This document shows positions 55,532 through 64,000 of a stretch of DNA of 64,000 bases, in pieces. The position numbers and the translations under genes are program-made. Within the stretch, counting starts at the first letter, position 1, and each line of letters begins with the position of its first letter. Source of the stretch: Microbacterium arborescens (GTDB lineage: Bacteria; Actinomycetota; Actinomycetes; Actinomycetales; Microbacteriaceae); assembly GCF_030369635.1 (NCBI RefSeq), contig NZ_CP128474.1:1550001-1614000 (forward strand), read 5' to 3'. The notes below the pieces were generated by a model. The model was given only the letters and a program-made list of their open reading frames with translations, did not search any database and was not told where the DNA came from.

Positions 55532-56715
55532 GTGACGACGAGGTGCGCAGAGCGTTGGCGGGGCTCGTGCCCGCGGGCGACCTCGCGGCTCCCGAAGGCG
55601 GTCGCGAGCGTTGGGCACGCGCACGATGGTCGGTGCTGGCCGAGCCCGGCGACGGTATCGCCGGCCTCGCGATCCAGCGCCTGGGCGCGGCCCGTGCGCT
55701 CGACTGCGCCCTGCGAGACGACACACCCCCGGCGGAGCTCGACCTCGACGTACGGGACTGGCGCCGCGCCTGTGCCCGGTGGCGTCCGCGACAGGACGAC
55801 CACCGCTATCCGATCGAGCGGGCTCGGCGGGTGGGCGTCAGACTCGTCATCCCGGGGGATGCAGCGTGGCCGGTGCGCGTCGACGAGCTCGGCATCCATG
55901 CTCCGGTCGCGCTGTGGGCACGCGGGCAGACGGATGTGCTCGCCGCGCCGGTGACGGCTGTCGCGCTCGTGGGCGCCCGTGCCGCGACGCCGTACGGGGT
56001 GCAGGTCGCGGGGGAGATCGCGGGGGACCTGGCCGTCGGCGGCGCGACGATCGTCTCGGGCGCTGCCGTCGGCATCGACGCGGCGGCGCACCGGGCGTGC
56101 CTCGCCGTCGACGGCGTCACGATCGCCGTGCTGGCCGCGGCGTCGACAAGGCGTACCCGTCCGGGCATGCCGCTCTGCTGACAGACGTGTCGCGTCGCGG
56201 TGTGGTGGTGAGCGAGGTGCCCTGCGGCACCGCACCGACGAAGTGGCGTTTCCTGCACCGCAATCGGCTCGTTGCGGCGCTCTCCGATGCCACCGTGGTG
56301 GTCGAGGCGGGATCGCGGTCGGGTTCGTAGACCACCGCGGGGCACGCAGCGGCGCTCGGGCGGGCACTCGGCGCCGTACCGGGGCCGGTGACCTTGGCGG
56401 CTCGGCAGGATGCCACCGGATTCTCCGCGAGTACGATGGCCGGTGCATCACGAGCACAGACGACGTGGGGAGATGCTCGGCTGGTCGAACGAGCCCGGCC
56501 CTGCCGCGGCCCTCGACGGCGACGGTCGCACGAACGATGCGAACAGGGTGCTCGACGCGCTGAGCACACGAGCGCCGCGGGGTGTCGCGGAGACCGCTCG
56601 ACGCTCCGCTGCGGCCGCCGAGGAGGTGAGCGTCTGGCTGGGGCTCCTCGCGCTCGATGGCCCCGTCGTGTCCGACGAACGCGGGTGGCGTCGAAAAGGG
56701 AGCTCACCGGACGGC
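55528..56715 (+). pseudogene. dprA: dprA, decayed
   Basis: DprA loads RecA on incoming single-stranded DNA in transformation. The first 200 residues are good: RARRVGVRLVIPGDAAWPVR, VALVGARAATPYG, IVSGAAVGIDAAAH. Then: a one-base loss near 56145 (frame moves at VLA/GVDKAYPSGH), a TAG at 56328-56330 within SRSGS-TAGHAAALG, a shift near 56400 (SAGCHRILREYDG) and another near 56472 (MLGWSNEPGP). The winged-helix tail (RVLDALSTRAPRGVAE, WLGLLALDGPVVSDERGW) ends about 56700. Four lesions in 350 bases make a true pseudogene more likely than reading errors. Confidence 0.9.
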
Positions 56716-56770
56716 GTCCCGCGACCCTTGCCCGGCGACACCGGCGTATTGGTCATGCTGGGTGCGGGCT
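56551..56770 (+). repeat. dprA 3'-end repeat, copy 1
   Basis: From CTCGACGCG to GTCATGCTGG; matches 59101-59310 at roughly 85% by eye in its second half, with a small gap in the first. It is contiguous with the body of dprA. Confidence 0.8.
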
Positions 56771-56943
56771 TCGGCGACATGCAGCTAGCGCTGGGCGGCG
56801 CAGGCCTAAGCACCGTGAGCGGCACGCCGCGGGCAGGCGGCAGGCGCGAAGTCCTGCGGTGCCGTGGGAGGGGGCGGGCAGCGAAACTCTCACCCGGGGG
56901 GCCAACGTGCGCCTGCCCTGGCTCCCGCCCCAACCTACGTTGC

Positions 56944-58305
56944 TCAAAGCGGCGGAATGTACGAGAGCCCCCACCCGCTGCCGCTGCCTAGCGCCGCAGC
57001 GACTGGCGCGAACAGCGCGACGGGGCTGCATTGGCGACCGCCCGGCTCCCCGGGTTCTCCGGTGCATGTTGAGGAACCGCCAACGATCCCGCTCACCACT
57101 CCCGAGGCGTACGCCATGCCGTTGACCATCTGATAGACCGGGCCGCCGCTATCGCCGTTGCCGGCTGCTTCGACGGAATCTCGTTGGCTGGTCCATGACA
57201 TGCCCCCGTAGCACTGGAACGCTGAGTAGCAGATCAGGAGCCCCTGATACAGGACTTCGTTGTTACAGACGTTTCCGGATTGCGAGCCGGTGTAGCAGAC
57301 ATCGGTGCCGACTGCGGGGTAGTTGCCGCCTCGAATGAACTCCCCCGTGGCCACGTCGGTGTAGGAACCCGTGTAAATAGCCGGTATGAACTTCGAGTCG
57401 ATCTTGCCACCTGTCCACAGCGCCGTGTCTGGGGTCAGGCCCGACACCGATGACACCACGCCGTTGAACTTCCCCAGCGCGTTTGTCGTGCTGGGCGCCG
57501 AGCGCGAGTAGCCCCAATCGGTGTAGGGCTTTCCGCTTCCGCAATGGTCGGCCGAGAGCATACCGACGTCGGAACCATTGAGCTTGCCGATCTGGAAGCC
57601 CGTGCTGCAGAGATAATAGCTGTTCGAGCTCGTGCTATTCGTGCGCATGGCGTTACCGCCTAGCCAATACGTTGACGCGCCCGAGGCATTGCGGTCCGCA
57701 GGTGTCACTTCCGGCGCTTTTTCGACCACGAGCGGGATATCAATGTCCAACAGACTCGCAATGTCAACCGCGCTGCGTGTTGCGGCACCACCGGTGGCCT
57801 CGATGCCAATCGTGATTTGACTGCCATCTTTTGCGGGGATCGCGGTGACGACCCTACTCTCGCGATCGATTATGCCACCGGAGGCCTGTATCAGCGAAAG
57901 CGTTGCGTCGATCTCGCTTTTCGAGTGGAGGGCGGGGATGACCTTCACGTTCGCAGAAGGAAAGTGTTCCTTCAACAGTGGGTCCCAATACTCGGCGGTC
58001 TCTGCGGAGTAGATCAGAAGGGTCTCCGTTTCCGACTCCCACTCATAGGTGTTCACGGGCGACGGCTTGATCGTGAGTTCAATGTCCCAGATGCCGTCGG
58101 ACACCTGTCGTGGCATCTGGCCATCGCCTGGAGCGGTCTCGGTGTCGAGCTCGAACGAATCAGGCCACTCTCCCTCCCAGCGGATGAGACCGGGTCGATC
58201 TGGCGGCGCATCCGATACGGCATTAGCAGTCGGCGCGACCAATGCGCCGGAGACCGCGACAGCCGCGGTTCCGATTGAGGCGAGTAGCTGTCTGTGCTTG
58301 AACAC
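56944..58305 (-). CDS. Secreted trypsin-like (S1 family) serine protease with pro-region
   Basis: 453 residues from GTG 58305 behind AAAAGGAG. Sec signal peptide: KHRQLLASIGTAAVAVSGALVAPTANA. A pro-region of about 170 residues follows, then the catalytic domain with His in MLSADHCGSG, Asp in LTPDTALW and Ser in GNGDSGGPVY; six or so cysteines suggest disulfides as in streptogrisin or alpha-lytic-type enzymes. It lies in a block inserted between two dprA tails and has a 17-G run upstream. Substrate unknown; extracellular proteolysis is likely. Confidence 0.88.
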   Translation of the reverse strand: MFKHRQLLASIGTAAVAVSGALVAPTANAVSDAPPDRPGLIRWEGEWPDSFELDTETAPGDGQMPRQVSDGIWDIELTIKPSPVNTYEWESETETLLIYSAETAEYWDPLLKEHFPSANVKVIPALHSKSEIDATLSLIQASGGIIDRESRVVTAIPAKDGSQITIGIEATGGAATRSAVDIASLLDIDIPLVVEKAPEVTPADRNASGASTYWLGGNAMRTNSTSSNSYYLCSTGFQIGKLNGSDVGMLSADHCGSGKPYTDWGYSRSAPSTTNALGKFNGVVSSVSGLTPDTALWTGGKIDSKFIPAIYTGSYTDVATGEFIRGGNYPAVGTDVCYTGSQSGNVCNNEVLYQGLLICYSAFQCYGGMSWTSQRDSVEAAGNGDSGGPVYQMVNGMAYASGVVSGIVGGSSTCTGEPGEPGGRQCSPVALFAPVAAALGSGSGWGLSYIPPL

Positions 58306-58331
58306 CTGTGCTCCTTTTCATTGCCGATCCA

Positions 58332-58348
58332 GGGGGGGGGGGGGGGGG
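58332..58348. repeat. Homopolymer of 17 G (C on the protease strand)
   Basis: Seventeen G in a row on the plus strand, 27 to 43 bases upstream of the protease start and 20 bases from the end of the lipoprotein gene. It lies where a change of length could alter promoter spacing or leader structure. Confidence 0.85.
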
Positions 58349-58367
58349 ACAGGCCGGCGGACGAGTG

Positions 58368-58808
58368 TCATCGCCCGCCCGAGAGTCGGAGGGTGGTCTC
58401 GCGGTTGAGGACAACGTCGGCCTGCTGGAACTCGCTGAGGCCCGCCGGTACGTCAATCCAGAAAGTGGTTGGTCCGTAGTCGGCTGTGCACATCCAGTTA
58501 GACCGGGCCACTTCGATTTCAACGACGGATTTTTGTGTCACGCGCACTGACCTGGGTTCGGCGGGGCAACTGCTGCTGCCGTACGTCGTCAGGACTAGCT
58601 GTGAGCCGTCTGCGGACCAGGCGATGACGGGAGTCAGCGCGGGTGAGTCTTCGTCTTCCTGGCTCCGGAACGTCCCGGTGATTTGATCCGCCTCTGGCAC
58701 GCCGGAGATCTTCTCCGTGTATGCGCTCGCGCAACCCGAGAGGACGAAAACGCTCAACAAGACCAGGGTCACCGGAAGAGCTGGCCTACAACGGCACCGC
58801 CTGGTCAT
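58368..58808 (-). CDS. Small lipoprotein
   Basis: 146 residues from ATG 58808 (behind AGAGGT). The signal MTRRCRCRPALPVTLVLLSVFVLSGCAS has lipobox LSGC; the mature part is a beta-rich domain (ITGTFRSQEDEDSP, LVLTTYGSSSCPAEPRSVRV, SNWMCTADYGPTTFWID). An earlier in-frame ATG is possible. Same strand as the protease and upstream of it, so the two might be cotranscribed across the G run. No known family. Confidence 0.72.
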   Translation of the reverse strand: MTRRCRCRPALPVTLVLLSVFVLSGCASAYTEKISGVPEADQITGTFRSQEDEDSPALTPVIAWSADGSQLVLTTYGSSSCPAEPRSVRVTQKSVVEIEVARSNWMCTADYGPTTFWIDVPAGLSEFQQADVVLNRETTLRLSGGR

Positions 58809-59100
58809 CGTCGCACCTCTGGTCTTTCCATTCATGCAATGCGGCCAGGGTACCGCTTTTGATTGTGAAAGGGAACAGCCGGATTTGACGTAATCGGTGA
58901 CATGCAACGCCGTGGTTCCTGCGGTGTACTACAAGGCCTCTGATCGGGTCATCAAGGTTGCAGTCGCCGGATTAACCGTCCTGACGGTCGTGGGCAGTCC
59001 GCTGCGCTCGCGGATGACGACGCATTCGATACGCCAGCCGTTGGGGTTGGCATCCACGAGCGGCCTGAGGGATTCGAGGCCTGTGGGATTGCTAGAGGCA

Positions 59101-59310
59101 CTCGACGCGTCGAGCACGCGCGCGTCGCGGACATCGCGCGGCGCTCGGGTCCGGCGGCCGAGGAGGTAAGCGCCTGGTTGGGGACTCCTCGCGCTCGATG
59201 GTCGAGTCGTGTCCGACGAACGCGGGTGGCGTCGAACGGCGAGCTGGCGACCGGCGTCCCGCGAGCCTGGCCCAGCGGCACCGGCGTATCGGTCATGCTG
59301 GCTGCATGCT
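59101..59310 (+). repeat. dprA 3'-end repeat, copy 2 (decayed)
   Basis: A second copy of the dprA winged-helix tail, just before xerC: VADIARRSGPAAEEVSAWLG, then with an extra base LLALDGRVVSDERGWRRTAS. It lacks a dprA body; the 290 bases on its left (58,809-59,100) hold no gene I can support. Confidence 0.8.
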
Positions 59311-60217
59311 CATCTCGGAGGCGGCGGAGGCGTACGCAGACCACCTGCTGCGCGTGCGCAGACTCTCCGAGAACACCGTCCGGGCCTACCGCAACGACCT
59401 CATAGATCTGGCTGGGGCTTCTGGTGACATCGAGCTCGCGGAAGTGGACATCGAGGTGCTGCGTGACTGGGTCTGGCGTGCGAGTGAACGGGGCGACGCG
59501 CGCTCGACACTGGCTCGCCGAACCGCGACCGCGCGCGGCTTCTTCGCGTGGGCGACCGAGCGCGGCGTGATCGCCAACGATCCGGCGCTGCGCCTCGCGT
59601 CGCCGAAGCGGGCGCGCACCCTGCCCAAGGTCGCGACCGCCCAGACGATGGCGGCGGTCCTGGACGATCTGCGGGTGCGGGCCGCCGACGGAGACCCGGT
59701 CCTCCTCCGCGACCACGCGATGCTCGAGCTGCTGTACGCGACGGGTATCCGCGTGTCCGAACTGTGCGGGCTCGACCTGGACGACGTCGACAGTGAACGG
59801 CGCACGGCGCGCGTCACCGGCAAGGGCGACAAAGATCGGGTCGTTCCGGTGGGCGGTCCGGCGTTCGACGCCGTGCAGGCGTACCTCGTGCGCGCGCGCC
59901 CGGTGCTCGCGGCACGCGCCGCAGGCCACGCGGGCGCAGCGCGCGCGGTGTTCCTCGGCTCACGGGGCGGCCGGCTGACCCCGCGCGGCGTATACGCGAC
60001 GGTGTCGGAGAAGCTCGGGCCCGCACTCGGGGTTGATGCTGTCGGGCCGCACACCCTGCGACATTCCGCCGCGACGCATCTGCTGGATGGCGGCGCCGAC
60101 CTGCGTGCCGTTCAGGAGATTCTCGGGCACGCAAGCCTCGGCACGACGCAGATCTACACGCACGTGTCGGGGGAGCGGCTCGCCGCCGCCTACCGCCAAG
60201 CTCATCCACGGGCCTGA
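59306..60217 (+). CDS. xerC: Tyrosine recombinase XerC
   Basis: Resolves chromosome dimers at dif with XerD. 303 residues from ATG 59306 (MLISEAAEAYADHLLRVRRL). SAM-like N-terminal domain, then the catalytic set: Arg in ATGIRVSELCGL, Lys in TGKGDKDRVVP, H-x-x-R in HTLRHSAATHLL, His in LGHASLGTT and Tyr in TQIYTHVSGERL. Its usual neighbour dprA is now separated by the protease insertion. The first ATG is placed at the end of the dprA tail repeat. Confidence 0.95.
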   Translation: MLISEAAEAYADHLLRVRRLSENTVRAYRNDLIDLAGASGDIELAEVDIEVLRDWVWRASERGDARSTLARRTATARGFFAWATERGVIANDPALRLASPKRARTLPKVATAQTMAAVLDDLRVRAADGDPVLLRDHAMLELLYATGIRVSELCGLDLDDVDSERRTARVTGKGDKDRVVPVGGPAFDAVQAYLVRARPVLAARAAGHAGAARAVFLGSRGGRLTPRGVYATVSEKLGPALGVDAVGPHTLRHSAATHLLDGGADLRAVQEILGHASLGTTQIYTHVSGERLAAAYRQAHPRA

Positions 60218-60279
60218 TGGTGCGCCGTGCCGGTCCGTCGTAGCGTGGAGCGCGCCGGGCACATCGTGAGGAGAAGCGT

Positions 60280-60858
60280 ATGAGAACGACCGCCGTCGTC
60301 GGGGCTGCCATGGCGCTCGTCGCGATGCTGGCGTCATGCACACCGGCATCCTCGGACGAGCCCGACCGCATCGTCCGCCCCACCGCGCCCCGGACTTCGC
60401 CGCCTCCCTCGGCTTCGTCCCCGCCGGTGCCGGACGTGTCGCCGGACGCGACGGCCTCCGCGGCGCCCGGGGCAGGTGACGCCTCGTGTGTCGACGGGGT
60501 CCTCGCGATTCGCGGTACCGACCTCGATGCCTCCTTCGCGGGAGAATGCGATCTCGTCCAGATCGAGGGCGCCTCGCTCGATGTCGACCTGGAACGAGCC
60601 CGCATCAACCGTGTGGTCGCGAGCGGCGATCGCCTCGAGATCGATCTCGGCTCGGTCGACTCGCTCGAGGTCACGGGACAGTCCGCCGATGTCGATGCCG
60701 TCGTCGTCGGCACCCTCGCCGTCGCAGGCGACCGGAACGTCGTCGACGCCGATGAGATCGGAGCCGTTTCGGTGTCGGGCAATGACAATCGCGTCGAAGC
60801 GGACCGCCTCGGGGCGGTCACGCAGAGCGGCGACCGCAATGAGATCGGCGCCGGCTGA
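60280..60858 (+). CDS. DUF3060 lipoprotein
   Basis: 192 residues. Signal AVVGAAMALVAMLASCT with lipobox MASC-type, a Pro/Ser-rich linker (about 25-65), then a repetitive beta domain with GDRLEIDLG, GDRNVVDAD, GNDNRVEAD and GDRNEIGAG, the DUF3060 pattern. Probably surface-exposed; function unknown. GAGGAGAAG upstream and TAGCGT at 60241-60246. Confidence 0.82.
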   Translation: MRTTAVVGAAMALVAMLASCTPASSDEPDRIVRPTAPRTSPPPSASSPPVPDVSPDATASAAPGAGDASCVDGVLAIRGTDLDASFAGECDLVQIEGASLDVDLERARINRVVASGDRLEIDLGSVDSLEVTGQSADVDAVVVGTLAVAGDRNVVDADEIGAVSVSGNDNRVEADRLGAVTQSGDRNEIGAG

Positions 60859-60861
60859 CGC

Positions 60862-61380
60862 TCAGCAGCACGGCAAGAGGACGGCACGGGCGATGCCGGT
60901 GACCATGGTGAGCGGGTTGATGTACTCCCCGTCGCGGCGGATACCGAAATGGACTCCGCCCTCGCCGACATGACCACCGGCGACCGCGGTGCCCACCGGC
61001 TCGCCGCGGGCGACCACGGTTCCCGGCACGAGCGTCGTCTCGACCGGCTCGAGGCTGGTCACGAGACCGTCGTCGTGGTCGATCGTCACGACCGGCCTGC
61101 CCGCCACCGGGCCCGCGAAGGCGATCGTCCCGTCGGCCGGCGCGACGACCGCGGGGTCCGGGGCTGACAGATCGACCCCGCGGTGCCCGGGCGCGTACTC
61201 ATGCGCAGGGGCTTCGAATCCACGCACGACCGTGGGCTGTCGGAGCGGCATCGCCCAACCCGGTCGCGGCGCGGGAACGGCATCCGAGTCGGCGCTCGGT
61301 TCGGGTCCGGAGCCGCCGAGGAGGAGCGGACTCATCACGATGAGCACTGCTGCCAGACGTCCGACTGCATGGTGGATCAT
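60862..61380 (-). CDS. M23 family peptidase (LytM-like), exported
   Basis: 172 residues from ATG 61380. Signal-like AVGRLAAVLIVMSPLLLGG, then a LytM domain: YAPGHRGVDLSAPDPAVVAP (His and Asp zinc ligands), DHDDGLVTSLEPV, VAGGHVGEGGVHFGIRRDGEYINP. The last HxH has Val in place of the first His (GVHFG), so hydrolase activity may be reduced; many actinobacterial forms are like this. It converges on the DUF3060 gene. Confidence 0.85.
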   Translation of the reverse strand: MIHHAVGRLAAVLIVMSPLLLGGSGPEPSADSDAVPAPRPGWAMPLRQPTVVRGFEAPAHEYAPGHRGVDLSAPDPAVVAPADGTIAFAGPVAGRPVVTIDHDDGLVTSLEPVETTLVPGTVVARGEPVGTAVAGGHVGEGGVHFGIRRDGEYINPLTMVTGIARAVLLPCC

Positions 61381-61478
61381 GTGCCGAGTCTCGAGCCGCC
61401 GGCGCGGGTGCGAGCGGTGCAGAGCGGACACGTGCAGAAACCGACCGCCGCGAGCCCGGGGGAGGAGTGGCCGACTGC

Positions 61479-61654
61479 TACACTGATGTCCGCACCTCGC
61501 TCGTCGAGGTGACTACGCGTGCCCTGAGCGATCGGTTCGATCGTGGCGCACCTTCCCCAGGTCTCCCGCTCCGGCGGCGAGCGGAAGTGCGTCGGGCACC
61601 AGGAACACCGGACCGTCGGTCCGGCGAATCAACCGAAACAGAAGGAGAACGGCC
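61479..61654 (+). promoter_or_regulatory. rpsB promoter and long leader
   Basis: TACACT at 61479-61484 is a good -10 box. It leaves a leader of about 165 bases with GC-rich pairing segments before AGAAGGAGAAC and the rpsB ATG. Likely site of S2 autoregulation, though no named motif is seen. Confidence 0.4.
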
Positions 61655-62587
61655 ATGGCCGTCGTCACCATTCGCCAGCTGCTCGACAGCGGCGTCCACT
61701 TCGGGCACCAGACCCGCCGCTGGAACCCGAAAGTCAAGCGCTTCATCCTGACCGAGCGCTCGGGCATCCACATCATCGACCTGCAGCAGTCGCTGTCGTA
61801 CATCGACCGCGCCTACGAGTACGTCAAGGAGACCGTCGCCCACGGCGGCACCGTCCTCTTCGTCGGCACGAAGAAGCAGGCGCAGGAAGTCATCGCAGAG
61901 CAGGCGACCCGCGTGGGACAGCCCTACGTGAACCAGCGCTGGCTCGGTGGCCTGCTGACCAACTTCCAGACGGTCTCGAAGCGCCTCGCCCGTATGAAGG
62001 AGCTCGAGGAGCTCGACTTCGAGAACCCCGCGGCCAGCGGCTTCACGAAGAAGGAGCTGCTGCTCAAGAAGCGCGAGCTCGACAAGCTGCACAAGTCGCT
62101 CGGTGGTATCCGCAACCTGCAGAAGACCCCCTCGGCGATCTGGGTCGTCGACGCCAAGCGCGAGCACCTCGCCATCGACGAGGCCAAGAAGCTCGGCATC
62201 CCCGTGATCGGCATCCTCGACACGAACGCCGACCCCGACGAGTTCCAGTACCCGATCCCCGGTAACGACGACGCGATCCGCTCGGTGAGCCTGCTCACGC
62301 GTATCATCGCCGACGCCGCCGCTGAGGGCCTGATCCAGCGTCACCAGCCGACCGACGAGTCGGCCGAGGCCGAGCCGCTCGCCGACTGGGAGCGCGAGCT
62401 GCTCGAGAGCGCTCCGGCAGAGGCAGCTCCGGCCGAGGCTGCTGCGTCGACCGACGACGCCGCTTCGACCGAGGATGCCGCCGTCGAGGGTGCTGCCGCC
62501 GAGGTCGCTGCGACCGAGACGCCCGCCGACGAGGCCGGCGCCGAGGCTCAGGCCGAGACCGTCGCCGCCGAGGCGACCGAGAAGTAA
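61655..62587 (+). CDS. rpsB: 30S ribosomal protein S2
   Basis: 310 residues. [47 protein letters not shown] and [19 protein letters not shown] are diagnostic. The C-terminal 65 residues are an Ala/Glu-rich acidic tail common in actinobacteria. Followed by tsf after about 105 bases. Confidence 0.96.
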   Translation: MAVVTIRQLLDSGVHFGHQTRRWNPKVKRFILTERSGIHIIDLQQSLSYIDRAYEYVKETVAHGGTVLFVGTKKQAQEVIAEQATRVGQPYVNQRWLGGLLTNFQTVSKRLARMKELEELDFENPAASGFTKKELLLKKRELDKLHKSLGGIRNLQKTPSAIWVVDAKREHLAIDEAKKLGIPVIGILDTNADPDEFQYPIPGNDDAIRSVSLLTRIIADAAAEGLIQRHQPTDESAEAEPLADWERELLESAPAEAAPAEAAASTDDAASTEDAAVEGAAAEVAATETPADEAGAEAQAETVAAEATEK

Positions 62588-62611
62588 TCAGCGCGTCTTC
62601 CTGACCCGCTA

Positions 62612-62651
62612 CGATCGGCGCGGCCGCGGCTGAGCCCGGCCGCGCCGATCG
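62612..62651 (+). terminator. Strong hairpin between rpsB and tsf
   Basis: CGATCGGCGCGGCCG (62612-62626) and CGGCCGCGCCGATCG (62637-62651) pair perfectly over 15 bases with a 10-base loop. No T-run. It could attenuate readthrough into tsf or protect an mRNA end. Confidence 0.6.
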
Positions 62652-62692
62652 GCATCCACGAGATTTCCCACAGACAGAAGGAGCCGCCACTC

Positions 62693-63520
62693 ATGGCAAA
62701 CTTCACCATCGCCGACATCAAGGCTCTGCGCGAGCAGCTCGGCACCGGAATGGTCGACACCAAGAAGGCCCTCGAAGAGGCTGACGGCGACGTCGAGAAG
62801 GCCGTCGAGATCCTCCGCCTCAAGGGCGCCAAGGGCAACGCGAAGCGTGCCGACCGCTCCACGAGCGAAGGTCTGGTCGTCGCACGCGAACAGGACGGCA
62901 AGGTCACTCTGGTCGAGCTCGCCTGCGAGACCGACTTCGTCGCGAAGAACGACCGCTTCATCGCGCTGGCCGACAAGGTCGCCGATGCTGCCGCTGCAGC
63001 ATCCGCCGATTCCGTCGAGGCTGCTCTCGCCGCCGACGCGTCGGGCGAGACCATCGAGCAGCTCATCAACGATGAGGCCGCGATCATCGGCGAGAAGGTC
63101 GAGCTCCGCCGCGTTCGCACGCTGACCGGTGACGCCTTCGAGATCTACCTGCACAAGACGAGCAAGGACCTGCCCCCGCAGATCGGCGTCGTCGTGGCGT
63201 ACTCGGGCTCGGACGCCGAGACCGCCCGCTCGATCGCGCAGCACATCTCGTTCGCCAACCCGAGCTACCTCTCGCGTGAGGACGTTCCCGAGGCGGATGT
63301 CGAGAAGGAGCGCGAGATCGTCACCGAGATCTCCCGCAATGAGGGCAAGCCCGAGGCTGCTCTCCCGAAGATCGTCGAAGGCCGCGTCGGCGCGTTCTTC
63401 AAGCAGGTCGCCCTCCTCGACCAGGACTACGCGAAGGACAACAAGCTGTCCGTCGCACAGGTCGCGAAGGACGCCGGCATCACGATCACCGACTTCGCAC
63501 GGTTCAAGGTCGGCGCGTAA
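62693..63520 (+). CDS. tsf: Elongation factor Ts
   Basis: Nucleotide exchange factor for EF-Tu. 275 residues: ADIKALREQLGTGMVDTKKA (N-terminal UBA-like), ELACETDFVAKND (the TDFV signature), VEKEREIVTEIS, GRVGAFFKQVALLDQDYAKD. AGAAGGAG upstream. Confidence 0.97.
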   Translation: MANFTIADIKALREQLGTGMVDTKKALEEADGDVEKAVEILRLKGAKGNAKRADRSTSEGLVVAREQDGKVTLVELACETDFVAKNDRFIALADKVADAAAAASADSVEAALAADASGETIEQLINDEAAIIGEKVELRRVRTLTGDAFEIYLHKTSKDLPPQIGVVVAYSGSDAETARSIAQHISFANPSYLSREDVPEADVEKEREIVTEISRNEGKPEAALPKIVEGRVGAFFKQVALLDQDYAKDNKLSVAQVAKDAGITITDFARFKVGA

Positions 63521-63527
63521 TTGCCCG

Positions 63528-63558
63528 AAAGGCCCGCATCCTCGGATGCGGGCCTTTT
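63528..63558 (+). terminator. Rho-independent terminator after tsf
   Basis: AAAGGCCCGCATC (63528-63540), loop CTCG, GATGCGGGCCTTTT (63545-63558): a perfect stem ending in four T, the best terminator in the window. Confidence 0.9.
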
Positions 63559-63607
63559 CCATGCCCGTCCGGGCGATACTCTGCAACACAGCGACGAGAG
63601 GGACACG

Positions 63608-64000
63608 ATGAACGATGAGAAGACCGGGCGCCGGCGCGTCCTGCTGAAGCTGTCGGGCGAGGCATTCGGTGCCGGCCAGCTGGGCGTCAACCCCGATGTC
63701 GTCGGGCAGATCGCTCGGGAGATCGCCGAAGCGGTCGACCGTGTCGAGGTCGCGATCGTCGTGGGCGGCGGCAACTTCTTCCGTGGCGCCGAGCTGAGCC
63801 AGCGCGGCATGGACCGTGGGCGCGCCGACTACATGGGCATGCTCGGCACCGTGATGAACGCACTCGCGCTGCAGGACTTCTTGGAGCAGGCCGGCGCGGC
63901 CACGCGTGTGCAGTCGGCTATCTCGATGACGCAGGTCGCCGAGCCCTACATCCCGCGCCGCGCAGAACGGCACATGGAGAAGGGGCGCGTCGTGATCTTC
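63608..64000 (+). CDS. pyrH: UMP kinase, N-terminal part
   Basis: Phosphorylates UMP to UDP. From ATG 63608 ([21 protein letters not shown]), with [42 protein letters not shown] and the start of the effector region. The 131 visible codons run off the window end; the rest is outside. Confidence 0.96.
   Translation, partial: MNDEKTGRRRVLLKLSGEAFGAGQLGVNPDVVGQIAREIAEAVDRVEVAIVVGGGNFFRGAELSQRGMDRGRADYMGMLGTVMNALALQDFLEQAGAATRVQSAISMTQVAEPYIPRRAERHMEKGRVVIF

Noticed and set aside
56600..57133. Plus-strand frames after the dprA tail
   Set aside because: They lie opposite the protease end and contain no recognisable domain beyond the dprA winged helix.
1..64000. CRISPR arrays, tRNA or rRNA genes
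   Set aside because: No regularly spaced repeats and no cloverleaf or rRNA-like stretch were found on reading either strand.

Overview
The window is a piece of a high-GC actinobacterial chromosome, most likely Microbacterium or a close relative in the Microbacteriaceae. This rests on gene order and protein style: gpsA-ddl-thiL, rsmD, recG-coaD-DUF177-rpmF-rnc-mutM, smc-ftsY, lipB-lipA, ffh, rpsP-khpA-rimM-trmD, rplS-lepB-rnhB-DUF2469-yraN-comM-dprA-xerC, then rpsB-tsf-pyrH. GTG starts, 4-base stop/start overlaps and TANNNT boxes 6-9 bases before starts (probable leaderless mRNAs) are frequent. I see no tRNA, rRNA or CRISPR array.

Bases 1-32,470 are mostly housekeeping: cell wall and cofactor genes, DNA repair (recG, mutM), RNase III, SMC, both GTPases of the signal recognition pathway (FtsY, Ffh), lipoate synthesis, and the S16/RimM/TrmD and L19/LepB/RNase HII clusters. 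An asparagine module lies inside this block at 9.5-13.8 kb: a FadR-type GntR regulator, an AnsP-type permease and an asparaginase. A shared 14-base sequence before the regulator and the asparaginase suggests one regulon.

At 33,534 the competence helicase gene comM is interrupted by a 21.5-kb island (33,535-55,039). Removing the island across a 5-base repeat (CTGGC) restores a 516-codon comM exactly in frame. Joining the island ends gives an 18-base near-palindrome that looks like a tyrosine-recombinase core site. The island carries (a) a type I restriction-modification operon hsdM-hsdS-hsdR translationally coupled to a 1270-residue KAP/YobI-like membrane P-loop ATPase, (b) a cluster of small, partly frameshifted genes, (c) an Xre-type regulator, (d) a coupled pair of NERD-like/UvrD-like helicase and DUF2290-like protein, and (e) a Tn554-like set of three tyrosine recombinases plus a small coiled-coil protein. 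One recombinase is frameshifted, and the first has its apparent ATG put out of frame by a run of eight G.

Right of the island, the comM 3' end is followed by a clearly decayed dprA with several indels and a stop. The 3' end of dprA is present twice (about 56.55-56.77 and 59.10-59.31 kb), flanking a small insertion with a secreted trypsin-like protease and a lipoprotein. A run of 17 G/C lies just upstream of the protease start. With comM split and dprA decayed, natural transformation is probably lost. xerC, a DUF3060 lipoprotein, an M23 peptidase, rpsB, tsf and the start of pyrH complete the window.
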